This document shows, piece after piece, positions 7,291-16,300 of a stretch of DNA of 64,000 nt; position 1 is the first letter of the stretch, and every line of letters starts with the position of its first letter. The notes below the pieces were generated by a model. The model did no database searches. It saw nothing but the letters and a program-made list of their open reading frames with translations, and was not told the origin of the DNA. The position numbers and the translations under genes are program-made. Origin of the DNA: an uncultured Eubacteriales bacterium (GTDB lineage: Bacteria > Bacillota > Clostridia > Oscillospirales > Acutalibacteraceae); NCBI GenBank assembly GCA_934695425.1, contig CAKUVH010000005.1:1-64000 (forward strand), in the 5' to 3' direction.

Positions 7291-10200
7291 ATGAATAAAG
7301 ATTTGATGGTTTTATTCCAAAAAATTGTTGAAAACAGAGAGATTCAAAACGATTTAAAAAAGCAAAAAAATTTAGATGAAGCTTATTCCTATTGCTTATC
7401 TGTCCAAAATGGTTATACAAAAGATGAGTTCGAAAAGTTTCTTAAAGATGTAATACGTTTAAATGAAAGATTTTTAAAATCAAAATTGGACGAAAACAGC
7501 CTGGCACAAATATCAGGCGGGGCTTTTTTAGATTCAAAAAAAGAAATTAAAATGATAAGCGCTTTGCTCGGCAGTGCGATTATTTTGCAAAGCGGAGGGC
7601 TTGTAAATGCTCAAGAAAATTTTGAAAATATACCTACAGAAAATTCTGTAAAAAATTCCGAAAATCCCTCTGATAACGGAATTGAAAATATAATAAATAA
7701 TTTATCTGAAACCTCAAAAAATGCGGTTAGCGTCCTTGCTTCAACTGCTGAAAAAATTGTAGGTAGTGTTTTGGATGCAACCTCTCCCAAGGTTGAAGCT
7801 TATTATTCGGAATTCGATAATGGTTCTTCGATGAACTTAAGATGCAACCCTAAAATTTACAGATGGCCTGATATATCCGACCTTACAGTTGGACAATCCA
7901 CAAATGATATTAGATTGTCAGGTGGCTCTGCGTCGGTTCCCGGAAGATTTGAAATTTACGATGTTGATGGTAATGAGGCGGGTTTTAGAGAGTTTACAGA
8001 ACCCGGAAATGTAAGATATCTATGCAAATTTATTCCAAGTAGATCGGATATATATAACGAGCAGTCCATGTATTTATACCTGAAAGTTTCATCTAGAGAA
8101 GCCAGGATAATTAACGCTCCGGAGTCTAAGCCGTTGGTTTATGGACAAACTTTGTCCGAATCACATCTTTCCGGTGGAAACGCCGACATTCCGGGAATTT
8201 TTGTTTGGAGAAACGGTGATGCAATTCCTCGCGCTGGAATTAATTATTACGATGCAATTTTTATACCTCATGATAGAAGTTATAAATCTTCTATTGTTAG
8301 AGTAAGGGTAAAGGTTCAAAAAGCTTCTCCGGTTGTGAGCAGTTGGCCTACGGCTAAAGAAATTGAATTTGGAGATAAATTAGAAAATTGTAAGTTATTT
8401 GGCGGTTCTGCGAATGTTCCCGGGAGATTTGTGTGGTCCGAAAGTCAAGAAAGGCCAAAAATGGGGACACAATCTTATACAGTAATATTCAAACCGTATG
8501 ACACCAACAATTATTTTGATGTATATAACTACGTCCAAGTGAAAGTTGTTAAAGCTCGTCCGAAAATTTATAGTTACCCGTCTGCATCTAATTTGCACTA
8601 TGGACAAAGACTTAGCGACTCTAAACTGGTGAGAGGCCATGCTAACGTAAGAGGAAAATTTTATTGGAAAAAAGATGATAAAAATCTAAAAGCAGGGACT
8701 TATATTAGAACAGTGGTTTTTATACCTGAGGATACCAAACATTATATGAGTGCGGAGTTTGATATAAAAGTCAAAGTCGAAAAAGCCTCTGTTGAAATAT
8801 ATGATTTTCCGGAAGCTTCTTCCATAGTTTATGGAGATAATTTATCCAAATCGAAAATTCACCGAGCAAGTTCCAATGTCCCCGGAGTTTTTATGTGGGT
8901 TGAACCAAATAAAATTCCCGAAGCGGGTCGAAGAACATTTGAAGCGCTTTTTGTGCCGGTTGATAGAGTTAACTATAAAATATCACGAATCAATATTCCG
9001 GTAACGGTACAAAAATCCTCGCCTAAACTTGGTAATCACGATATCGAAGTATCATACAGCCCCGATCTAACTTTAAAAGATATTTTTTTACCGGAGGGAT
9101 GGTCTTGGGAGTCTCCCGATAGGCGCTTGGACCATGTAGGAAAATACGAAAACATTAGCGTTAAGTATGATGGAGATGCGAATAATAGGTCGGTAGTCGA
9201 AAAAGTTGTTGTACATGTAAATAAATCTCAGCCTAGATTATTAATCGAGCCTGTGTCTTACGAAAAAAATAAAACTTTAGATAGCATACCTCTTCCAAAA
9301 GGCTGGAGCTGGGATAATCCAAAAGAATTATTATCTACCGAAAAGTCAATTTATTTTGCAAGTTATGACTCTAAAGAATCGGGCAGTGACTCCTACTACG
9401 ATCAAAAAAATGTGGAAGTGAATGTTACTGTTAATAAGTCAGAGCCTAAAATTTTCAAATGGCCTCGTGCAGAAAAGGCGCTAGTATTTGGAGATAGTGT
9501 AGGAAGCATAAATTTAATTGATGCAAAATCAAGCACGGAAGGAATATTTAAAATTAAAGATCCCGACAGAAAATTGCGCGCGGGTACACATATGTGCAGA
9601 GTTGTATTCGAGCCTTTCGACAAAGGATATAAGTCAGTAGAAGGCGACATAATTATAAAAGTTAATAAAAATATGACTCCTCTGAATGTTCCTTTTGAAA
9701 TAACACAAGATAAAATCGAAAGAACAGAAAATCGCATAAATCTTAATATAGAAGACAAAAATGATGATTATGAATATTCGAAAGATGGGGGATTATCGTG
9801 GCAAAATAATTCTGAGTTTACGAATTTAGCTCCCAAAACAGAATACAAATTTGTTTATAGATATAAAAATAACGCCTCGCATTGTACCGGCGAGCCGAGC
9901 AAAGAGCTAAAAATCTCCACTAAAGATGTCGCTCCAGCGGCACCGGCACACATTAGGATTAAATCAAAAACAAATCATAAAGTTATTTTTGAGAAAAATG
10001 ATGAGCTGGAATATTCAAAAGATTTAGGAAATACCTGGCAAGATTCGCCGGAGTTTGATAATCTTAGCGGAAGTGAAGAATACAACTTTATTGTAAGAGT
10101 CAAGGAAACCGAAGATCATGTTGCAGGGAATAAGAGTGACGTGATTAAAGTAAAGACCTATTCTTGGGTTTCAAATGTATTTCATAAAATTTTTGGTTAA
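7291..10200 (+). CDS. Large Ig-like repeat protein with a Nif11-type double-glycine leader
   Basis: 969 residues, start ATG behind CAGGAGG. Residues 1-77 match a Nif11-like leader: short helices, the DLKKQKNLDEAYSY segment, and an acidic run ending in AQISGG, the double-glycine site cut by peptidase-containing ABC exporters. Nif11 leaders normally precede small peptides, not a 900-residue cargo. A hydrophobic stretch (ISALLGSAIILQSGG) follows. Residues ~185-780 hold about eight ~85-residue Ig-like repeats with the recurring pattern YGQ/FGD, L-GG-A-VPG-F-W, AGT, F-P-D, V-KA-P. Two fibronectin-like repeats (YSKDGGLSW, YSKDLGNTW) end the protein. There is no LPXTG motif or C-terminal anchor. It is likely exported and adhesive or structural. 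No exporter gene is visible nearby. Confidence 0.75.
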   Translation: MNKDLMVLFQKIVENREIQNDLKKQKNLDEAYSYCLSVQNGYTKDEFEKFLKDVIRLNERFLKSKLDENSLAQISGGAFLDSKKEIKMISALLGSAIILQSGGLVNAQENFENIPTENSVKNSENPSDNGIENIINNLSETSKNAVSVLASTAEKIVGSVLDATSPKVEAYYSEFDNGSSMNLRCNPKIYRWPDISDLTVGQSTNDIRLSGGSASVPGRFEIYDVDGNEAGFREFTEPGNVRYLCKFIPSRSDIYNEQSMYLYLKVSSREARIINAPESKPLVYGQTLSESHLSGGNADIPGIFVWRNGDAIPRAGINYYDAIFIPHDRSYKSSIVRVRVKVQKASPVVSSWPTAKEIEFGDKLENCKLFGGSANVPGRFVWSESQERPKMGTQSYTVIFKPYDTNNYFDVYNYVQVKVVKARPKIYSYPSASNLHYGQRLSDSKLVRGHANVRGKFYWKKDDKNLKAGTYIRTVVFIPEDTKHYMSAEFDIKVKVEKASVEIYDFPEASSIVYGDNLSKSKIHRASSNVPGVFMWVEPNKIPEAGRRTFEALFVPVDRVNYKISRINIPVTVQKSSPKLGNHDIEVSYSPDLTLKDIFLPEGWSWESPDRRLDHVGKYENISVKYDGDANNRSVVEKVVVHVNKSQPRLLIEPVSYEKNKTLDSIPLPKGWSWDNPKELLSTEKSIYFASYDSKESGSDSYYDQKNVEVNVTVNKSEPKIFKWPRAEKALVFGDSVGSINLIDAKSSTEGIFKIKDPDRKLRAGTHMCRVVFEPFDKGYKSVEGDIIIKVNKNMTPLNVPFEITQDKIERTENRINLNIEDKNDDYEYSKDGGLSWQNNSEFTNLAPKTEYKFVYRYKNNASHCTGEPSKELKISTKDVAPAAPAHIRIKSKTNHKVIFEKNDELEYSKDLGNTWQDSPEFDNLSGSEEYNFIVRVKETEDHVAGNKSDVIKVKTYSWVSNVFHKIFG

Positions 10201-10224
10201 TATTAGTTAAATTATTGTAGAATT

Positions 10225-10258
10225 AATTCCTATCGATTATTTAATCGATAGGAATTTG
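10225..10258 (+). terminator. Hairpin after the Ig-like repeat gene
   Basis: A perfect 14-bp stem (AATTCCTATCGATT with its complement) 25 bases after the stop. The following T-run is weak, so it could partly read through into the small ORF downstream. Confidence 0.65.
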
Positions 10259-10366
10259 TGTTATTTGAAAAAAACTATTGAAATATTTTTGTGCATATTA
10301 TATAATAAATTCGCAAGTTACTTTTGAAAAATGTTATAAAAATTTAGAGTAAGAGGAGTGATTTTA

Positions 10367-10483
10367 ATGACACAAGAAGAATCAAGCGTGTGTGCAGCTC
10401 TAAAAATATTAATAGGAAATTTAGAGAGAAAATTAGATATCCAAAGAATAATGCCTAAAAAATTTTCTGAAAATTATACTTGA
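10367..10483 (+). CDS. Small ORF, 38 residues, unknown
   Basis: The ATG at 10367 has a good ribosome binding site (AGAGGAGTG, 8-base spacing). The peptide starts MTQEESSVCAALKIL and is mostly one predicted amphipathic helix with a single Cys and a basic C-terminal half. A strong stem-loop follows the stop directly, so it looks like a self-contained transcription unit. No family is recognised, and it is too short for the motif to be informative. It might be a secreted or regulatory peptide linked to the Nif11-leader gene upstream, but that is a guess based only on position. Confidence 0.5.
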   Translation: MTQEESSVCAALKILIGNLERKLDIQRIMPKKFSENYT

Positions 10484-10488
10484 ATTTT

Positions 10489-10521
10489 GCACACGAATTG
10501 AAAAATTTGTGTGCGATTTTT
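10489..10521 (+). terminator. Intrinsic terminator of the small ORF
   Basis: GCACACGAATT pairs with AATTTGTGTGC around a GAAA-type loop, followed by GATTTTTAT. It begins 6 bases after the stop codon. Confidence 0.85.
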
Positions 10522-11255
10522 ATGCCGAGCAGTGGAAAGTTGTTTTTGTGCAAAAAATCGTTTGTTATTCTAGTTATTTGTATCATCGATAAAGCATATG
10601 CTATCCTATTTTTCGACACCAAGATAGGTTGGAAATTATGATGTGCGGCCATATATATGAACTTCATCTATAAAAAGATACTGATCACCAGATTTGTTAC
10701 GAATTATCTCAATTATTTCATCAAGTATATTTATGCCAAATAAAGTTTTGTTTTGAAATTGTACCTGCAGAACACCGTATAGCAAAAAAATTACACGATT
10801 TGTGTGAAAAATGATAATCTATAACATTATTTCCCGAGTCGAGTATTCTTTCATTATTTCGTTGCCTCTTATGGATGCTCTTGCCAAAGTTGCTGCGGTA
10901 CGAAATCCGTTTTTTCTCTTTGGAAGTGGATATATTTCGCTTGGGAATATCACTTTTGAAATTGATGATGAAGAAAATGTGCACGGTTTGTGGTTGAACT
11001 ATAGAGAAAATGTACCGCCAGTCAACGAGCCGTTGTCGGGCTTTCTCTGACCGTATTCTGGAATGCAAAAAATATTTTTAAAAGATTTGACCGCGATACC
11101 GGTATAATATTGAGTTATATTAACAGATTGAAACAACGGAAGACTAAAAAAGAAAAAACTTTAAAATCATTTGAAACAAAAGAGTAAACAAAAACGCACA
11201 TTTTAGTTTTTATTTTATTTGATGTAAAATCAAAGCAGCAAAGGAGGTTTGTTAT
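10522..11255. other. Left edge of the island: degenerate DNA without an intact gene
   Basis: About 730 bases with only short, interrupted frames. A 79-codon frame at 10811-11050 and a Lys-rich stub near 11085-11187 look like fragments of former mobile-element proteins, but I cannot name the families. No att site or direct repeat was recognised by eye. The text change from the AT-rich chromosome suggests that the imported segment begins here. Confidence 0.4.
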
Positions 11256-11562
11256 ATGAAAGACGAAATTATATCAAGAGTAGGTTTGTGCGGACAAAGA
11301 CATTATAGCTTTCTGAAAAGAACACCCCGACGCTTATCAGTGTAATGCGGTTAAACGGTACGCTTGAGCAGTATCTTACCGGTCCTCGACCGAAACGCGC
11401 AGTAAATGTTTGAGCCATGGACAAAACAGTATGCCGAATGCCGAACTTAAAGGTGTTATCGAAGAACTCAAAGCAGAAAATCAAATGGAATAGGTTCGGC
11501 ATATGAACAGCATTAAAACAAGGGTAATCAATATAGTAAATGCTGAACTGATTTATATTTGA
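11256..11562 (+). pseudogene. tnpV remnant (transposon-encoded protein)
   Basis: Starts with AAAGGAGG and ATG, then breaks. Conserved TnpV pieces appear in different frames: SVMRLNGTLEQYL at ~11335, and EELKAENQME, stop, then RHMNSIKTRV and IVNAELIY up to the TGA at 11562. TnpV proteins are small accessory proteins of conjugative or mobilisable elements in Firmicutes. Frameshifts plus an in-frame TAG at the conserved Trp show that the gene is dead. Confidence 0.75.
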
Positions 11563-11595
11563 AAAAGCGGGACTTCGGCTTCGCTTTTTGCATAT
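11562..11595 (+). terminator. Hairpin after the tnpV remnant
   Basis: AAAAAGCG and CGCTTTTT form an 8-bp stem around a GGACTTCGGCTT loop, directly after the former tnpV stop, with a short T-tail. Confidence 0.6.
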
Positions 11596-11709
11596 TCAAC
11601 GTGTTTGGTAGAAAATAGCGTTCACCATTCCCGTAAATGCTTGATTTTTCGTAGAAAATAGTATATAATAAATTCGTATAACACCGTTGCTTACGAAAGG
11701 TGTATTGGG

Positions 11710-12324
11710 ATGAAGCGACCGAATTATCTAAACCAAATACGAAATATAATAGCAAAGTCTGAAAACGGCTCTGTTTTTGTTTCAACTGATTTTACCGATA
11801 TTACCGATAAAAAGACCGTTAATATGGCATTGCTTCGCCTTGCCGACGAGGGGCTTGTTAAAAAAATACTGTTCGGCGTTTATTATAAGCCAGAATATGA
11901 CGAACTGCTCGGAGGAACCGTTGCGCCGTCACCGAATAAGGTTGCTCATACACTTGCCCGCAATTTCGGTTGGACAATTGTCCCCTGCGGCGATACGGCA
12001 CTGAACCTTTTGGAGCTGTCAACTCAAGTGTCTTCTCAGTGGGTTTATGTATCAGACGGTGCGTATAAGGAATATTCTTTTGGCAACACAGTAATAAAAT
12101 TTAAGCGAACAACGAACAAGGAAATATCAAAACTTTCATATAAAACGGCGCTGACTATTCAGGCGCTGAAAGCACTCGGTAAGGACAATGTATCCGAACA
12201 AATCATTTGCTGCTTAAAAAAAGTGTTGAGCGAAGAAGATAAAGAAAAGATGCTGACGGAAACAAAATCCGTAACATCATGGGTTTATGAATACATCAAG
12301 GCAATTTGCAAAGGCAACGAGTAA
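11710..12324 (+). CDS. AbiEi-type antitoxin / DUF6088 family protein
   Basis: 204 residues. The N-terminal winged-helix region (residues ~1-60: SVFVSTDFTDITDKKTVNMAL, then LADEGLVKKI and GVYYKP) is typical of AbiEi-like transcriptional repressors. The middle has the conserved HTLARNFGW and CGDTALNLL segments seen in DUF6088 proteins. In intact type IV systems the AbiEi-like protein represses the operon and counters the nucleotidyltransferase toxin. Here the antitoxin-type gene is open throughout, but its partner (which overlaps its 3' end) is broken. It may be kept as a stand-alone regulator or may simply not have decayed yet. Confidence 0.75.
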   Translation: MKRPNYLNQIRNIIAKSENGSVFVSTDFTDITDKKTVNMALLRLADEGLVKKILFGVYYKPEYDELLGGTVAPSPNKVAHTLARNFGWTIVPCGDTALNLLELSTQVSSQWVYVSDGAYKEYSFGNTVIKFKRTTNKEISKLSYKTALTIQALKALGKDNVSEQIICCLKKVLSEEDKEKMLTETKSVTSWVYEYIKAICKGNE

Positions 12325-13313
12325 TCAGAGATATTGCAAAACTGAATGAAAACGATAAAAAGGCTTTGTTTCACAACACGGCCGCTAAAATGGGTATGAC
12401 CGACGCCATTATTGAAAAAGATTTTTTGGTGTGGTATATGCTGGATTACCTTTTTCATTGCTGCGCATGGAAAAATAATATTGCTTTCGAGGTTTCAAAG
12501 TCATACGGCTTAATTGAACGCTTTTCCGAGGATATTGACTTGATTCTCGACTGGCGTGTTCTCGGTTATGAAAAAGACGAGCCGTGGGCAGACAGAAGTA
12601 ACACAAAACAGGACCCCTTTAATAAGAGTCAGGCAAAAAACTGAACCGCTCTTGAGAAACGAATTTATGCTTGCCGCCAAAGCGGATTTGCAAAAGGAAC
12701 CTTCCTGCGATGTAAATTGCTATATAGAGGATGACGATCCGCAGACGATGGTCTTTGCCTATAATCGCAGTTTTGACGATTCGTCCATTTTGCCGGTTAT
12801 CCGGTTTGAAATCGGCACGCTTGCGGTGTGTACCCCGGCGGAAGAGAAGCCAATTATTTCACCTATGACGCCGAACAGTACGGCAGACTTTTCAAGCAAC
12901 CAAGCACCGAGATATTGACATTCCTGCCTAAGCGCACATTTTGAGAAAAGGTTACGATTTTACATAGAGAGGCATACCGCACCGAAAACAGCGTTGTGCC
13001 AACAAGATATTCCCGCCATTATTATGATCTTTATTGTATGGCAAATTCGTCCGCAAAAGCTGAGGATTTCGCAGACTTAGACCTACTCAATAAAGTTGTT
13101 TTACGTTTTAAGGATAAATTCTACCGTTGTTCGTGGGGAAGGTACGACGAATCTAAATCCGGTACTATGAAATTAATACCGAGTGAGAAAAATATCAAAT
13201 TCCTTAAAGACGACTATGAGCATATGAAAAATATGATTTACAGCGAAAAATCGGATTTTGATGTGGTCTTAGAAGCAGTAAAACATCTAGAAGATGAGAT
13301 AAATACACTGTGA
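12306..13313 (+). pseudogene. AbiEii-type nucleotidyltransferase toxin, broken
   Basis: Three successive frames together rebuild an AbiEii/AbiGii toxin. 12306-12644 gives the N-terminus with MTDAIIEKDFLVWYML and YGLIERFSEDIDLILDW. 12640-12918 holds the middle with VIRFEIGTL. 12996-13313 carries the C-terminus RHYYDLYCMA and DKFY. Frameshifts separate the parts. The catalytic GG-S/T motif that should precede the KSYGLIERFSEDIDL segment is missing: the text reads NIAFEVSKSYG where FKGGTSLSK-like residues are expected. The toxin is therefore inactivated twice, by deletion of its active-site loop and by frameshifts. Confidence 0.8.
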
Positions 13314-13383
13314 GTCCGGCTTATATGATATTTTTCGAGACATTGATTTGTTCAAAATGATGATATATCGAAAAGGAGGCTCC

Positions 13384-16300
13384 ATGGAAATTTTAGATAA
13401 AAAGATCGAGTACTGGGAACATCAACTTCTTGATCTTGGTAAGCGTAATAAAATGATAAACTATCGGGAAACCAAAAGAACTACCATTAAGTTGATAGAG
13501 CCTTCTTTTGATGAACTTTTTAACAAGCTTGTATTGGATGAAGCAACCTTGACTTTTCAACGTTCTGTTGACAGAGAAACAGATATTCGTGTTTTTTCAA
13601 TCCTTTCGCTTTTAGAAAACCTATCCTCACCACTTCCTGTGACAATAGGTGATATTAAGACCGAAGGAAGTATTCTTGAAAGGCAAAAAACGCTTAAAAA
13701 CCTCAGAGCCAAATCGAGATTGGCGCAAGAAGAGCAAGGCACGAATATTCTCTACCTCTTTTTTGGGTTTATTGAATGGAAAGACGGTAAAGGCGCATCT
13801 GCACAATGGATAAAATCACCTTTGGTTTTAGTCCCTGTTGTATTATCGTTAGAAGCATTAAACTCGCCGTACACACTAAAAAAACACGAAGATGATATTG
13901 TTGTTAATCCGACGCTGGAATATTACCTAAATACCGAATATGGAATTGAACTTCCTCAGTTTGAACCTGATAAAGACACTCTTGATAATTATTTGAAAAG
14001 CCTTGAAAAAATAGCAGACCAAAGAGGATGGCGTATCCTTAGAAAAGTGAGTTTAGGATTACTGTCATTTTTGAAAATTTCTATGTATAACGATTTGCGT
14101 AGGAATGAAGAACGCATCAAGGAAAATCCCATTATTCGTGCAATGGCAGGCGATATTGCTGAAGCAAATAAAATCCCTGAACGCTTGCGTGATTTTGACC
14201 TTGATTCAATTAACCCACAAGACTGTTACCAAGTTATGAGTGCCGATTCAAGCCAACAAGATGCCATACTTTATTCCAAAAACAATATTAGTTTTGTTAT
14301 GCAAGGCCCTCCCGGAACCGGTAAGAGCCAAACAATTACGAACATAATTGCCGAAGCCTTGGCTGAAGGCAAAAAGGTCTTATTTGTTTCTGAAAAAATG
14401 GCCGCGCTCCAAGTAGTTTATCGCAGACTTCAAGATGCACACTTGGGTGATTTTTGCCTACCGTTGCATAGTTACAAGGCAAATAAAAAGGAAATCCTTG
14501 AACAGATCGGAGCTAACCTAAAACTGAGGCAAAGTCGTGTCAAGGATGAGGCAATCAGTAATTTGGAAGAACTCTTATCAATTCGTCAAGAACTTAATAA
14601 ATATGCGGAAGAACTCCACGCACTTAATTCCGAACTCAATATTAGTTGTTATGAGGTGTATAGTAAACTTGAAGAAGTGAATGATGTACCTGCTATGGCT
14701 TTTACGCTTGGCGATCCATTGGGTATATCACAAACTAAACTTCAAACTTTTTTAAATGCACTTAAAGAATATGAGCTTTCTTTAGAGCGTTTGCATTACC
14801 ATATAAATAATAACCCTTGGGATGACCTTGCTATTCGTGTGACTGGTTATGAATACAACGAACAGATGAGAGTGAAATTGGAAACTTTCAACAATTCGCT
14901 AAAGGAGTGTGTTGAAATTCTTTCGGCAATTAGCGAGGTACCAGTCCTTAGTGAACAAGTACCGTACATCTCGATGCTTGAAATAGTTGATATTATTGAG
15001 AAAATTTGTGATTTACCACAGATTCCTCAAGTATGGCTTGGCACATTTAATTTTGAACAAGGAATTAAGTCTGCAACCGATGCAAAGAACACATACGCTA
15101 AACTTTTTGAACTTAGAGAAGCAATATCAAAAGTCTTTGTAGATACAATTTATCACTATAATTACAATAAATGGAAAGATAATTTGTTGGCTCAGGCGAA
15201 TGGCTTTGTTGACCTGTCCTTAATTAGAAAAAATGATTCTGAGTTCGTAAAAGATGCAGTCACTTTACGCGCCCATTTAACCGCCCTTAAAAAAGCTTTG
15301 ATAGATACACGGAATACATACAAAGTGATAAATGATAAGTTGGGAACAGATTTTTCCGCTAACGCATATAACCTGCAAATGGTTGCCTCACTTTTTGAGC
15401 TTATCAGAACTAACGTAATACTAAATAAGATTTGGTTCTCATCTGATATAGGTAAGATAAGAAACCTTATCACCGAAGCTCAAACGATTACAAACGATAT
15501 TAAAAACGTAAAAGAAAAGATATTGTCTATATGGGAACCTGAAATACTGAGTTTAGATTATGCCCCAATTCTTTTGAGGTACAAGACTAAATATACAAAT
15601 TTCTTCAAAATATTCAAAAGACAATATAAACAAGATAAAAAGAAAATTTTAGCATTAAGCAAGACTGTTTTGAGAAAACTTCCTGATGATTCTGTTGTTG
15701 ATTTATTGACAACCTTGAAATACTACCATGACAAGCTAAATTGGTTAGAGCAAAATGCTTCTGAATTAGAAAGGCTTTTAGGTAGCTATTATAAAGGGTT
15801 ATATAGCGATTGGGATTATATCACAAATGCTGTGGACATTTGCTCTCAAATGAGGAATCTTCCTATCAGCGAAATCTCACCACGTTTACTTGATATTGTT
15901 TCGGTTGAGCACACGGAAGAAGCAGCAAAACTCGATATTCTTATTTCTGAACTTACAACCGCTTTGATGACAGTAAAAAACGAAGTGGCATTTTTAGAAG
16001 ATGAAATTGATATTGATTTAGCGAACTTTGATGTAGAAGAAACTATCAATACAATAGAAATATATTTGTGCAGACTCAATGAAGTATCGGCACAGGCAGA
16101 AATGATTAAACCGTACTTGGTTAATACTGATGAAACAATGGATGTAATCTATAAGGCTATTGAACAATTAAATTCGTATAGTGAAACCGAGAATATTGTC
16201 AATGTTCTCGCTCAAACTTACAAGCGAGATTTTGAAACTCTGTTTGATGATGAACATACAGATTGGGATAATATTGTTATCTTGCTGACTAAAGTTGACG

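Noticed and set aside
10811..11050. 79-codon frame in the left edge of the island.
   Set aside because: No ribosome binding site and no recognisable domain; it sits in degenerate DNA, so it is not called as a gene.
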